From Psettodes erumei (taxonomy: Eukaryota > Chordata > Actinopteri > Pleuronectiformes > Psettodidae): 64,000 bases of DNA. Both the position numbers and the translations under genes were made by a program. Positions 1 to 13,071 of the stretch are shown here, piece by piece; position 1 is the first letter of the stretch; the number at the start of each line of letters is the position of its first letter. Location of the stretch: NCBI GenBank assembly GCA_016785225.1, contig JAFBJZ010000109.1, forward strand, positions 248,001 through 312,000, read 5' to 3'. The notes under the pieces are model-generated. The model was not told where the DNA came from. It worked only from the letters and a program-made list of their open reading frames with translations, and did no database searches.

Positions 1-1289
1 AAATAGACAGAGGAGTGATGGCAGGAAAGGGAGGGTGGGAGAGCGGGGGTTGTGAGAACGTGTAGCTCAACATAGACAACAGGAGGATTTGCTGTTGATC
101 ATAATTTACAAAACAGGAAAAGTAACACAGGGCTGTAGTGCTGGAAACCTTGCATAATAGTCACACCCTTTTTAGACTTGTTTAAAGGTGTAAGAGGATT
201 TAATGGGGACAGAACACGGAATACATCTCCACTTTTCTTGGTCTCTGAAACCATTTGGTAATAGTCTGCTTAAATCTCCCAGAGCCCAACTTCCACTAGA
301 AAAATCCTGCATTTAACAATGTCCCTAAATATACAAGACTTGCCCCAACTTTGACTTTCTGTAATTCCATCATATAAACTTTTATCTTCTCCACCTCCTT
401 TTACTGAAATTAAAGCACTTGTTATTACACTTGCACTTTAATCTTTAATCTTTACCTATCAGCAGTTTTATGCTGTATTTCTTTCTTTTTTTTTTTTTTC
501 TTAGAATTTTACATTAGATTGCAGTGAAATGATTCTCTGCTGTAAAACATTGGAGACAGAATGCTCATCTTCATAATAGTGTTCCTTTTATTAGTTAATG
601 TTAAGGATCATGTTGGGGATTGAGGAAGATTGACTGGAAGAAAATGAATATACTATTTTCAATCACGTGTTTAGTGTATAACTACATGAATTTAAGAACA
701 ATTGTCTTTGTTAGCTTAAAATTAACCTTTAATATTGGGAGTAGGTCCCCTTGCCATGTCTGCCATGTTGCTCTCCTACAGTAGCCCAGAAGGGACAAGC
801 CAAACACTGGCTCTAGTGAGTGCCTTTCCTGGTTTGGCTTCTTTTTTTGTTATCTGTAGGCCACCATGTGCTGACACTCTTGGAAAGGGAGGAGCGATGG
901 TGGTGGTGGTGGTGGGGTTGCTTGCAGTCTGGTGCTTGCAGTCTGCATCCTCACCTCTAGATGGGAGAAAATTCTACACTATGGTTATTTTAAAGTGTAA
1001 AAGTTTATTGTATTTTAATCTTATTTTTTCAATGGAAATTAAGAATTAACATTTTAATCAAACCTTAATGAAACTGCTTTCAAATAAGCTTTTATCAAAT
1101 TGATTTTATGCCCAACATTTGATAGTGAATATTAGCCACTAATGACAGGGTGAAATATTAAGAGTGCCCACGTTATTGATTTATATCCAGCCATGAAACA
1201 TGCTCTTATTTGCATATTTATGTTGAACCAACACAAATAATTTATTTTTTATATAATTTTTATTTAAACTTAAATGAACATAGGTGAAT
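1..1289. other. Intronic sequence, no gene seen
   Basis: AT-rich intron with a T-rich run at 488-502 and a short (GGT)n run at 897-917. The open frame at 735-1049 partly translates that run and resembles no known protein. Confidence 0.6.
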
Positions 1290-3432
1290 GGACAAAACCT
1301 CTAAGTGCCAACTTGATCTTCTCCAGTTTCAAAAGACATCAAATAAAAAAATAAAAATCAGACTTTAAATGAGGGCGGTTGAGGGGACTTACATAATAAA
1401 AGGATTCTTTTATGAGCAATAAGAGAGGTGAAGGCTATAACATTGTTTTGAATGGCTGTGGTATGGAAGTCGTCTGGGGGTTTGCCGAAAAAAGCGATAT
1501 GTGGAGTTGGGATTGAATTTATGCCCCATACCTCTGAAATTGTTTTTTTTTTAAGAATAGTTGCCACACAGACAACTTGGGGCATGACCAAAACATGTGG
1601 GTGAGATTGCATGGAATCCACGAGGATCTATAACATTTCTCATCAACTTTGTCGGGTTGAGCCATGGGAGTTTTTCTTTACTACTACTACTAGCTGAAAG
1701 TACCCAAAAAAGTCTGATCTATTCAGGTTAAAGACAGAGATTAGTTGGATGAAGCTTACAAATACGCTATCAATGTACAAGTCTCCCAGACGAGCCCTTT
1801 ATTTTCTAAGGTGGAGAATCGTGGGTCGATCTTTGCTGGAATAAACAGATGATTGTTTCAAATGGGAGTTGCTAGAGGAAGGGTGAGGCATCCAAAGTGG
1901 CATCTTATTTGTTCCCAAATTTTTTCAGTTCCCTCAACAACTAGAATAGAGACAAATCTGATGGGGAAGGGGGCAAGGGACTGCAACATTCTATGTTTAT
2001 GTTTTTCTCTCCTTTTATATGTAAGCATATGTTTATATGTATGTTTATATGTAATATATAAGCACCATCAAATCAGGACAAATTCCTTGTAATGCAAATT
2101 ACTTGGCAATAAAACTGATTTTGATGTTAAAGCCAACAACGATGAGGAGCAGCAGGCTGACTCACTCTGGCACCAACTGGTTTGAGGGAAAGTAAGCCAT
2201 AATATCATTTTATGCACATTGGCTGCCCAGTAGTAACCAATGAGATTGGGAAGACCCAGCCCCCAACTGATCTATCCTTACAAAGCAGTGCTTGACTTGC
2301 CCTTGGGCATTTACCAGCCCAGATGAATGATGAGATAATATCATTTATAGCTGTGAAGAAGGATTTGGGAAGGAATATTGGCAGTGGAAGACATACAAGT
2401 ATCTCGGTAGCACATTCATTTTTATAATTTGTATCCTACCTGCTGGGAACAACAGAAGATAATTCCATTTTTGTAAATCTGACTTAACAGCCATTGTTAA
2501 TGAAATCAGATTTTGCTCTTGCATTGTTCGTATAGATCATGTAATTATAATGCCGAAGTATTTAAATCCTGTGTTGGCTAATTTAAAAGGAATAGACGAT
2601 GATGGTATGTCAATGGCCAATTGGTTGACTGGGAAGAATTCACTTTTAAAGATGCTAGTTTATACCTAGATAGATGACCAAAATAATTTAACAGTGTCAG
2701 GATACATGGAATGCTTGCCAAGGGGTCCCACACATAGAAAAGCAGGTAATCAGTGTATAATTACGCCTGATGCTCTCTACCACATCTTTCAATTCCCCTG
2801 AATCCAGTCTCCCTTTTTGGAGCAAGCTGACAGTGGTTCAATTGCTAGCGCGAATAATAACGGGGATAGTGGGCACCCCTGTCGCGTGCCCTGAAAAAGT
2901 GGGAATGAAGCAGAACGTTGGTTGTTTGTGTACACTGAGGCAGAGGGAGAGGAGTAGAGTAATCTCACCCATGAAATGAAGTTGATATTGAAACCAAACT
3001 GTCACAGGGAAAAGAGGTGATAGGCCCACTCCACCCTGTCGAAGGCCTTCTCTGCATCAAGAGATATGACCACTGGAACATCAGGGGAAGATGGAGAGAG
3101 GATGATGTGGAGGAGCTTTCTTAAGTTGGAATATGAGTGTCTTCCTCCAATAAATCCCGTCTGGTTTTCTGAGATGATCAGGGGCATGACAGACTCCAAC
3201 CGCAAAGATAAAAGTTTTGCAAGTATTTTTGCATCTACCGGGAGGAGTGATATTGGGGGGTAAGATGCACAATTCAGTGGGTCTTTACCCTTCTTAAAAA
3301 TTAAGGAGATGGAGGTTTGCATAAGTGTGGGTGTTAGCGTGCCTTGTTTAAAGGAGTGGTCGAACATTTCAAGTAATAACGGAGCTAACTGATCTGAGAA
3401 TCATTTGAAAAACTCAACTGGGTATCCCAACA
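1290..3432 (-). mobile_element. 5'-truncated, decayed L1-like LINE fragment (reverse transcriptase and C-terminal part)
   Basis: Read on the minus strand, the element starts inside the reverse transcriptase near 3432. Recognisable pieces are SISLIFKKGKDPLNCASY, DAKILAKLLSLRLE, ENQTGFIGGRHS and the RT catalytic block SLDAEKAFDRVEW (about 3015-3060). The place where YADD is expected (2746-2757) reads YTDY, with a stop codon just before it. The C-terminal part at 1358-1621 includes SHPHVLVMP and FGKPPDDFHTTAIQNNVIAF. The 3' end lies near 1290, followed on the + strand by T/A-rich sequence. Several frameshifts and stops make it a dead copy. The L1 clade is inferred from memory of fish L1 proteins. 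Confidence 0.82.
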
Positions 3433-6400
3433 CAAATTAATTTATATCATTATATGGAAGTCATTTGTATCAAGATAATTAATCAGTCATTGTTTAATGA
3501 GGTCAATTTAGACTCAAGTCTCAACACTATATCATCTACATCATGGTTAAGAAAAAGTTCAAGTGAAAAATTTTTGTTACAGTTTTTGTTTGCTGAATGT
3601 ATTGTCATATTTTTCTGCAGGAAATTTCCTTTTGTGTTTCCTTGTTGAACTGGGTGGGAGGATGCTAATTTATGGTTACATGTATGCTTCAGCAAGATAA
3701 TTGACCCAAACTACTGTTGTAAGTTAAAACTTATTGTACCCTGTGTTTGACAGTGTAGTCTGGCAAAACAAGTCATTGCTTTCCACGATCATAAAGACCA
3801 GTATCCCTCTGTACAGCTGGCATGTGAACATGCTACTTCCTTCTAAGGAGAAATTGATACTGCTGGTCTCTGAGTATCCATGTGTTTACCAGATGACATC
3901 ACCAGACTGCCACAATAGATCCGGACATGCAGCATAAACAGTTCATCAAAAAGAGACCAAGTTAGCGAAGTTAGCTTCTGTATCATAGTAACCAAAGCAT
4001 CTCGGATGAAAAACAAAAAAAACAAAAGAAAAATCCTTGGCCCTCTTGTGTTAGCTCAAGTGTTTTCAGAAGAATGCCTGTCATTTTCAGCTGGTATGGT
4101 GGACACATTGACTCATGAATCTGAACTGTAATCTGTACTGGTCAGTGAAGCTGTCATTATTTTAAAAAAATAGAAGCTTCATAAATCACTGTACAATTAC
4201 AACTGGGCATATAGGCGAAGGTTAGAACAAGCAAGGATGTGGTGAGACAGACGGAGAAGGACTGATTGGCTGTAAACGGAACTTTATCTTGTGTCACTAA
4301 TTAAGGTTTCTTCTGGTAATTTGCTCGCCTATAAAAGCACCTTTTGCAAGCGTGACGGAGGCTTTTGCATTTTTTTGAAGGCTACTGATTTCTCAGAAGT
4401 GGCTCACTCTTGTGTTGACCAAAACAAGCAGAAAAACTTAACAAAGTGACACAAAGTCCTTCCATTAAGCAAATGTCCGCCACTTTCTGCTGTACCATCA
4501 CTCTGTCACTCTCTGCTTCTCTTTCCTTATCATTCTGTCTTTCCTCAACATGTACATTTCCTCCTGCTCCTACACACCTCTCTTTCTATGCCAATTGTCT
4601 TTTTTTCATCTGTCTCAACAGAGTTTGTCTGTTTGGGGAGTGTTCAGAGTACATATTGGTAAAGAGGCAAGACAAACACCCAACAGCCTGGCAATAGAGC
4701 TAGCAGGGAAAAGAGTCTTATTTGAGTTTTTGAGTCGTTGCACTCCTCGTGCGCTCACTCTAGTGGGTGTGGGTGAGGTTCTCTTTATCTGTGCCTGTCG
4801 CACAAGCATACATTGTGAGTGTCAGGGATTTCAAAGCAAGATGAACCTGAAGAGGCCTTGTTTACAGCAGGGAAGAACAAGTCTGTTTTTGTAAAAATCT
4901 CAACAAATTCTGTCTTTCTCTGCATAATAATTTCTACACCTTCTGTTTTTAGTTGAAATGCATTTTCTCAGTCATAATCAGATTTCTAAACATTGGCATT
5001 TTGTGCAGTTTGTACTCTTACTCTGTTAACTGTAGTCTAAACATTGAAATGATTTTTGCTTTACCACTTTTGTCTAATAGATGCAGATATTAGTTACATA
5101 ACTTAGTGAAAAAGATGATGCCTTCCTATAGATTTATTTCTCCAACAAAATATACTGAATTTAGCTTCATTTGGACTATGATATTAAAATGTTAATCATA
5201 TGGGTACCATGCAAAAAGAGCATTGCAAGAGCCTACAAAAGGAGAACTGATAATGTTTTATATTTAATATTTTAAGTATGTGCTAATGTTAATAGCTAGG
5301 TACTATAGTATAATTTTGATATTAAGAGATTTTACAACATAAGATTGAATGCAGTCAACATGACCCATGTCAGGGTCAAATTTGTTTATCGGAGTGATGC
5401 AAAAGCCAAGATATGTCTCGACAGTCAGCATCAGTACAGAAATGTTTGATAACACTTTTGTTGGCATTTTAATTTATTTGTTATTTATTTAAAAACACAC
5501 ATCCATTGTCCATGTGTAGCAGTGCAACCTTGCACCAGCACAGGGCACCACATCATTCTCCATACATACATCTCTGTCTGCCTCTTTTGAGATAGTGAGC
5601 ATGAATAAATCAACAAATCAAACTGATTTGCGAGTTAATGAAATGCATATTTCCGGCAGTGGAACTATAATGTGTTTTTTTTATATATACAGTAGCATCA
5701 GCAGCATCACAATTAGATGCCCCCCTCCCTACACTTCCTTCTCGGTCCAAACTCTCTTCCTTCCCTTTTCTTCCACTCTAAGTGGAAAGTTGAAGGTGAT
5801 TCATCACACTGTGGTTTCGCTGCTATGCTGCTGAACAAAAGCAGGATACAGCAGGATATGGGAAGAAAGGAACGGGAAAGGCAGAGAAGAAAAAAGGACA
5901 AAAATAATGGAATGACTTGCTCTGTATTATAATTGTGGTGGCTTTTTATTAATGAATTTTCAGTGGGAATGAAGGAGTGGGATGATGGAGTCTTTTATAT
6001 TTTTTAAAGTAGCTTTGGCTACAAGATGTTCAGTGTGTCAGGTAAATATGAAATAAAATCCAGACTTTTAATTTGTAGTTCCAAACCGAAAACATTTACT
6101 TCATGGACTCATCACTTAGTCACCACTTAGTGGTCCTTGAGTGAAGACCCCTTTTGTATGATGTACTTTTCACCCATGTCTTCTTATTTTATTGTCTGAT
6201 TGTCAGCAAAGTATGCAACATGCAACATGCAGCATGCAAAAAGTGCTAAACCCATTTGTACCAAACACGATGGGGGGTATGAACTCGGGAAGAACCTGCA
6301 GATAGCAGGGCAAGCATTGGGGGCATAATTTTTGTCAGTTTCTCAGGAAATAATGTTTGGATGTTGATGTAACAAAATCAGACAAATTTATTTCAGACTG

Positions 6401-7815
6401 ATGATTTTCTGCAAATCATTGCAGCATTTCAGACCACTTCCTTCCTTTTACTTTACTTTTTGTATTATAGATATGTGTAGGGTTGTTTGGCCTTGGTGGA
6501 GGTATCTGTTCTAATGAGTGCCATTCTAAATAAATTACTTATTTAACAAGAACAAAAAAAGCAGTTGTTGCTAATGGGTGTATTTAAATGGCTTAACATA
6601 CTACTTAAATGTGCATTCAGTGTCTTAATGGATTTTGGAAAAACTCAAAGAACCATATCCAGTTATATTAGCCAGTAGGATTGATCCAGGGGATTACACC
6701 ACCAGTGGGATGTCCTATAGTAAGCAATGAATTATTATTTTAAATGGATTATAATAATTATTATTTTTAAAGTGTTATTTAATTGATTTGGCCGTGCTCA
6801 CTGAGCCAGGGACAAGTTGAAAAGGAGGAGGAGATCAATTAGCCAAGCCTGCTGATGCTATTGACTGATATGCAAACAGAGGACATCGATCGCACTCTGG
6901 GCCTCGCTGTAGCATTTCTACCCAAACCGAAAGTAGTAGCTATTAGTCACAGAAGTGAGCCAGCGGCAGCTAGGAAAGAGGAAACTGGATTAGATGGAGC
7001 TGATATTTGTCTTGGATTAACCATCGAATTCAGTTGGTGTGCTTCCCCACCGATATGACATGAAGGGTCCTCTACTACAAGTTGTTGTCATGGTCAGACT
7101 GGTGTGGGAGCTGCTAACCTCCCTGAGGGAAGTTCATTAGCATATCATGATTGTCTCCTCGGAGACAAGCATTAGTTTGTTGTGTGAGTTTAAAAAAAAG
7201 TACAGCAGCTTTTCCTGAAATGTGTCTGATGCCTTAACGTACATTGTCCCATCTGTGGACCACAGTGGAGATAGTGCTACACTGCCGAGCTCCCGCTGCA
7301 CATCTGAAGATAGACGAGTGAGATTTGTCATTCAGCTGGTGCACCTGTAATTACACAGAGGTATTACGACTGTGCACCAAAATTGCCAACTAAATGAATG
7401 TTGCGATCTCTTAGATTCATTTCGCAGGTGCTTCATGCTTAGGCGACAGCTAATTGGGTGTGGAATGCAGTTTTCTGAACAAAAGTCTTGGCAATGAACG
7501 TGTCACTTGAGACGACACATCCTTTGAAACTGTCCACGGGCACGAGCAGTGACAACACCAAGGAAGAATTAAAGGCCTTCACAGCCACTGGCACACAGTA
7601 CATGTTTTTTACTTATTTTGTCCATCTTCTCAGTGGGTGTGAGCCTGTTATGTCCCTCAGTCTCCTGTTAGCTTTGTTGCATACAGTATTTATAGACAGG
7701 ATACTGTGTACAGCTTCATGGCAGGGAAGAAACACCCAATCCCACTGTATGGGATGATGTGTCTCAGTCTATTGTGGACTGACAGATTTATTATATTTAT
7801 CATAACATTCTGACT
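3433..7815. other. Intronic sequence, no gene seen
   Basis: AT-rich intron. Open frames here are short and unrelated to families I know. Short near-tandem ATGCAACATGCA/ATGCAGCATGCA units lie around 6213-6240. A candidate conserved block at 6770-7440 is listed separately. CCTATAAAAG near 4330 resembles a TATA box, but no transcript feature supports it. Confidence 0.5.
6770..7440. promoter_or_regulatory. Candidate conserved non-coding element
   Basis: This block is less repetitive and more balanced in composition than its surroundings. It contains GATCAATTAG, TGATATGCAAA, TCATTAGCATATCATG (homeodomain/POU-like core) and a short hairpin, GTCTCC-TC-GGAGAC, at 7150-7163. Such motif-dense segments are common in introns of neuronal genes. 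The call rests on appearance alone. Confidence 0.25.
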
Positions 7816-8527
7816 TACACCGATCAGCCACAACAATGAAACCAATGACAGGTGAAGTGGATAATACTGATTATCTAATTACAATGTCAGCTGTCAGGGG
7901 ATGGGACACAGCAGATTGCAAGTTAACAGTCACTTCTTGAAGTTCACGTGTTCTGAAGCAGGAAAAATGAACAAGTGTGAGGATCTTAGCAACTTTATTG
8001 AGGGTCAGACTGTGATGTTTAGACGACTGGGTCAGAACATGTCCAGAACAGCAGCTCTTGAGGGCTCTTCTCAGTGTGCAGTGGTCAGTACCTACCAAAA
8101 GTGGTCCAAGGAAGGAGAAGAACCAGTAACCTGGTGACAGGGTCATTGATACTGGTCCCACAGAAAAGCTGCTCTAACATGAACATGTGAAAACCTTAAT
8201 GCTGGCTCTGATAGAAAGCTGTCAGAACACACAGTTCATCACAGCTTGTTGTGTATGAGACTGTGGAGCTGCTCATGATGACCACGTCCACTGCTGACAG
8301 CTCCTTCAAGGGGCATGTGAGCATCAGAACTGGACCATGGAGCAATGGAAGGCGGGGTCCTGATCTGATGGATCACATTGGATTTAATACAAAGTCTTGG
8401 TGCCTGATCCCATAGGACAATGTCAGAGGTCATGAGTCCTGACCATTATGGATCAGAGATGTTTTGGTGGCAAATGGGACCCACATAATATAAGGCAGCT
8501 GGTTTTAATGTTATGGCTGATGTGTGT
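7816..8527 (+). mobile_element. Internally deleted Tc1-like DNA transposon relic
   Basis: The left end starts TACACCGATCAGCCACAAC and the right end (about 8490-8527) reads GGTTTTAATGTTATGGCTGA, forming imperfect terminal inverted repeats of a fish Tc1-like family. A transposase N-terminus begins with ATG at 7967: NKCEDLSNF, then RLGQNMSRTAALEGSS and VVSTYQKWSKEG, a helix-turn-helix DNA-binding region. A second piece, EHQNWTMEQWK, lies at 8313-8352. The catalytic core between this and the right end is missing, and there are stops, so the copy cannot move on its own. Confidence 0.85.
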
Positions 8528-10130
8528 ATTTATATGTTTCTGTGAAATATGTGTCAGGAACTGCTGCTTCACTTTGCATCTCCTCTCTTTTCACCCTTCA
8601 GCAGTCTTTAAAAACTTCCGTCTGAATGCTTCCTGTCCGTGCAGTCCATTACACAGCAGCTTCAGTTCCCGTGGTCTTCCATGCAAATGTGACAGTGGCA
8701 GATGCTGACTGTTACGTGTCTTGCCCATTGCCAGTTGGTTAGACATGCTGGCGTATTTCCTGCCTGTGTTAATGTGAAGTCAGCTGTCCAGTCGAAGCGG
8801 AAATGCCAAAAAAGGTCGTGTAAAATAATAAAAAAGGAAGGGGCATCCACCTAAAATGAATACACAAGCTCTGCACCAGTACAGTAAGTCCTTACTTGAT
8901 GAAGGTTTTCTTCATAATGTACTTATAATATTTAGTCAGAAATAGGAAGCAACACCTCTATTGAGATAAAAACAGAATGACCATAAATCAACAGCTCTCT
9001 AAAACAGTTCTGGAGTTGGGCCTATTAAACTGAAGTCATAGTGTAAGATAACATGTCATGCCTGCAAATGCAACAAAGATTTAGCCTCTCTTGTCCTATG
9101 ATCACCTGCATGAAAAATAATATCAGAGGTAAAGATACAGAAATTGTTGCTCCTTCTGTCATGCCAGGGTTTGCTGAGGGATAATATGGATCTGCATAAT
9201 TCCAGATATAAGAGTACTATATGCAGGTTTTTGGTGAACATACTGTATATATCATTACAGATTTTTAAAGCTACTGCACATACCTATTCTACGTGCCAGT
9301 CTTGTGCCGTAGCATAAATATCAAAGAAGATCAAAGAACAAATGATGTGCATTCACGTGACTAAACTCCCAGCACAGCAGAGTACAACAGCAAATCAATT
9401 CCTGTAAACTGCGGCAGTGCAGTAAATACAAGGTGCCATACTTAAAACAAACACCTCGCTCCTTTTTTTTTTCTTTCTTTCTTTTTTTCAAGAGGAGAAA
9501 ATATCTTCCTCTCTTTTCTCCATTTCTTCTCCATTCCTGCCTGCTTCATTATCTCCCCTCTCTCTCTCTTCCCTCACCCTTTCTGTTTTTAAAAATAAAC
9601 AGAGCAAGTGTGGAAGAGGAGGATGTAAAACATTCCTCCAGGGTGTTTCCTGCTTTGCTTTGGTAATGTCTCCTGCCTCTGCTGCCGAGAAGCAACAAGT
9701 TTTAGCCCCCAATGAAGATGTTAGGGCAAGGTAACTCAAACAAAACAACACAAATCTGTGTATCCTCTTTACTAAAGGAGTAGAACAGAAATGGAATTTA
9801 TTCCTTGCAAAGAAATGAGTATCAAAAATATGATAATGTTCTGTCATTGGATGCTGATGTTGTGTGGGCAGTAAGGAACCTCTTTTGGGCCTTTTTCATA
9901 TTGCCATTTCTGGATTGAACATTTTTACTCCCAGTTATCCATTTAATATGTCCAGTCATTGTAGTAATCAAGTGTAGTAGTAGAGTGTAGTTGAGTGTCT
10001 TTGAGGCCCTTCATTGGCTTTGGATTTGTGTGACTCAAGGTGGATTGAACTTGACTGTTCTGTGGCTTCCAGTCTTCTGCACTCATGTTGTTTATGTTTC
10101 AGTGCTGGTGACAGCTGTGGTTTGAGGCAT
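8528..10130. other. Intronic sequence, no gene seen
   Basis: Unremarkable intron. 9460-9600 is strongly pyrimidine-rich (CTTT and CTCTC runs), which produces spurious open frames on both strands. Confidence 0.5.
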
Positions 10131-10420
10131 TATGTTTTTTGGTTGTCCGTCTGTTCATCCATCCGTCCATCTGTCCGTCCTTCCTTGTGTCCATCCTTCC
10201 ATCCCATTATCCTCAATGTGACATCTGAAGACTATACTGATTGAATTTCTTCCAATTTCGGCACAAATGAGTGCTTGAAAAGGATGAACTGATCAGAATT
10301 TGGCGGTCAGAGGTCAAAGGTCAACATCACTGAGACATCTGTACCTTCATATCTTACCCTAACTCAAGAATTTCCTGTGATCTGATGGAGGCAAACCACA
10401 GCAATTAATTCTTCTTTCAC
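10131..10420. repeat. Probable dispersed teleost repeat with nuclear-receptor-like half sites
   Basis: It begins with a (CATC)n/(CCGT)n-like region (GTCCGTCTGTTCATCC) and continues with AATTTCTTCCAATTTCGG, GGATGAACTGATCAGAATTT and GGTCAGAGGTCAAAGGTCAA. I recognise this order (effect of repeat, feature search 'not possible here') as a repeat common in fish genomes, but cannot name its class. It contains a perfect AGGTCA-A-AGGTCA direct repeat at 10311-10323. Confidence 0.5.
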
Positions 10421-11644
10421 TTTCATGGAAAAGACTGACAATATACTGTAGTTCTCGGACATCTCCACCTTGTATGTGGCTCTCAGTCCCAACCCCACCG
10501 CCTCCTACTGACAGTGAAAACTTGAAAACCCACTCATTATGATAAGAGATGAGGCTGGCCTCTTTGCAAATATGAAAGAAGTGCATTTGCTGGAGACTAA
10601 TTTTAACCTCAGATTAACACAAATTTGTTACTATGGCAAGTATGTCTGAAAAATAAGTTACATCAGGCACTAAATACACACAATACTTGTTAGTAGGACC
10701 AGTTCATTGGTATTTGGGTGTTTTTCATGGGATTTGTCGACATTTAGAGTATCAGCCAGTTTAACTACCCTATGATATAAACTGAAGAGTAACCCTCGTG
10801 TTCAGGACAATGGAGGTGATCTGCTCTCCACTCCTGTCCATCCTTACTTTTTATTTCAGAAATGTCAGGAGGGAAGACTCGCTGTTTAGCTTTTTCAGTG
10901 AGAAAGGATTGTGTTTAAGTACTTAGTATGGCCATGAATGGACAATATTTGTGTGATATAATCAAAATCTGCTCTGTATTAGCTGGATGTCAGTGTTGCT
11001 GTTGGCTCACCATGTCATGAGTTGCCAATTGGGACTATGCATTTCAAACCCTCTCCTCTGCCCAACCCTTCCGCCCCCTGATGGTTTCACCCCAACTTGC
11101 TCCAGTTTTTCTTTTCACTGCAAGGCATGACTTCCAAAGTCTTGAGTGCTGCACCCACCCCAGCAGCAAGAAAGATGTAACATGCAGGAAGCAGATGATG
11201 ACAAGTGGGCCAGGTGATCGGGGGAGGGTGTAGGTTGTGATGCTGTTTAACTCTACTGTGCTGTCCAGAGAGGTGTTTATATTGCTTAGCCTCCACCCAT
11301 TGATATAATCTGTTGCAGCTCCTCAAACATAAACAGTTGCTTTAGTCTTTTCTTCCACTTTTCTTCCACTTTTTCTTCTCATTTTATTGGTGCTGTTTTC
11401 CCATGCTCTTTACTATTTCCTCACCCAGGGCTTGTTGTATTGAAGTGAGTTGTATTAAAAGCATAATCTCTCCAGGTGCAGGGATGGCAATCCACAGTGG
11501 TAGAATCTTAAATTGTATTCTTTCTCTTTACAGTAACCCTGGATGTTCTGCTTGTTTCAGTAGCGTCTTAGACAAAGACATGATGTGATGTGATGTGTTG
11601 AAAAATCAATCAACATCAAGGCTGTTTCTCATTGATATCGAGTT
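10421..11644. other. Intronic sequence, no gene seen
   Basis: No coding exon or clear repeat. Open frames are short and have no family resemblance. Confidence 0.5.
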
Positions 11645-12661
11645 ATGGTTGTATGCAAAGGTTTTGGCCAATTCCATGTTTGTTGACTTTTGAGTGAAAA
11701 GAAGGCAAACAGAATAAAAAGAGCTATTCTTCAAATATTATTGTAGTTTTAGTTTCATGAACTTAGAAAATAGTAGAGAGGGGAATTGTGGTATGTGAAA
11801 AAATGGCAAACACTTTGTGCAGCAAGCTATGTAAGAAAATTCACCCACTCTTCCTGCAGATATCTTCAGGTTCAGAGATATTTTTTAGGCTGTATGGCAC
11901 AAACAGCATGATTAAGGTCTACCTTTTGGTAGGCGGAAGGTCCCATGTTGGTGTTTTCTTTTTCTCCAAACACACCTTTAGTGATTGTGGCCAAAGAGGA
12001 TGATTTTAACTTCAACAACCCACAACGCTATTTTTCCCTCCAAAACAACTCTGGCTTATCCAGATTTTTTCAGCTCTTGTGATGAGGTCACAGAGGTCAA
12101 ATGTAAGGTCTCCTTCTGGTTATTATCCCATGTAGACCCTATTTGTCCAGGCAACGCTGCGTGTGGAGCAGTGCAGAGGCACTCCTGCGGGACACCTGAC
12201 TTATCTTTCTGCCCAGCAGACCTGCAGTTTCATCTGAATGTTTCCCTGGTCTCCCACATCTTGACTTGACTTCCACAGTTCCTGCTTAACTGCCAGTTCT
12301 TAATGATATTTAAGACAGTGGGAGCTGAGGCATTTTAATATCTTTTTATAGCCTCGCCTGCTTTGCAGGCATCACTCATTTTAGAAATTCACTCTGATGC
12401 TCAGAGAAACCCATGGTTGTTGAATGCTACGTCATCAGACCTTAAAAGCAGCAGGGTCATTAATTATTTTAATTTCTAAGTTCATGATGTAAAAAGTAAC
12501 ATTTGAACAAATGCTCATTTTTTAATCTGTCTGGTTGATGTAGGTGTTTTGTTTACTTCTCCTTTTTTTTTTTTTTTTTTTACCTCTTTCATGAATAAAC
12601 CAAATATGAAATTTACTTACCAGTCTACCTTGGGGTGCCCAAACCTCTGCATACAACTTTA
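11645..12661 (-). mobile_element. Decayed Tc1-like DNA transposon with minus-strand transposase remnants
   Basis: The left end reads GTTGTATGCAAAGGTTTTGG and the right end reads GGGGTGCCCAAACCTCTGC then ATACAAC, an inverted-repeat pair next to TA dinucleotides as expected for Tc1/mariner insertions. On the minus strand, transposase pieces are visible: ILFGHN (about 11980-12005), VWRK and, one frame over, NTNMGP (about 11940-11975), the segment before the DDE core region in Tc1 proteins. Frameshifts and stops show an old dead copy of about 1 kb. Confidence 0.75.
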
Positions 12662-13047
12662 TACAATTATTTAGTTCATGTGACGCAGCAGTGCACGTGC
12701 CGTCTGGTAAACACTGCTAACAGAAGATGCTGGACACAAATGAGACATGAGGAATTCTAACTCGTGGACTAGCCAAACAAGTAGCCAAACGATGCAGCAC
12801 AGAACAAGTGCCCTAAAAAAAAATCCATGGCTGTATCCCTTTCCTTCTCTTTTCACCCTTCCACTCCTCCACATACTCTTACTTTATCTCTGCCAAATGC
12901 TAATTTAGCCAGAGGGCTCTTTGAAATTGAAATGATGTGAAAATGGAATTGCAGCGGCAAAAGAGCAGTGTTTGCCTGTCCCATCGGGGCAAAACAAGCT
13001 CTTTGAAACATGCCTCTTCACCAGCAAGGAGCAACCGCCCCCAACAT

Positions 13048-13071
13048 ACACACACACACACACACACACAC
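13048..13071. repeat. (AC)n microsatellite
   Basis: About 12 uninterrupted AC units. Confidence 0.95.

Noticed and set aside
4325..4340. TATA-like CCTATAAAAG, possible internal promoter
   Set aside because: No downstream exon, CpG context or transcript evidence. Such motifs are common in AT-rich introns.
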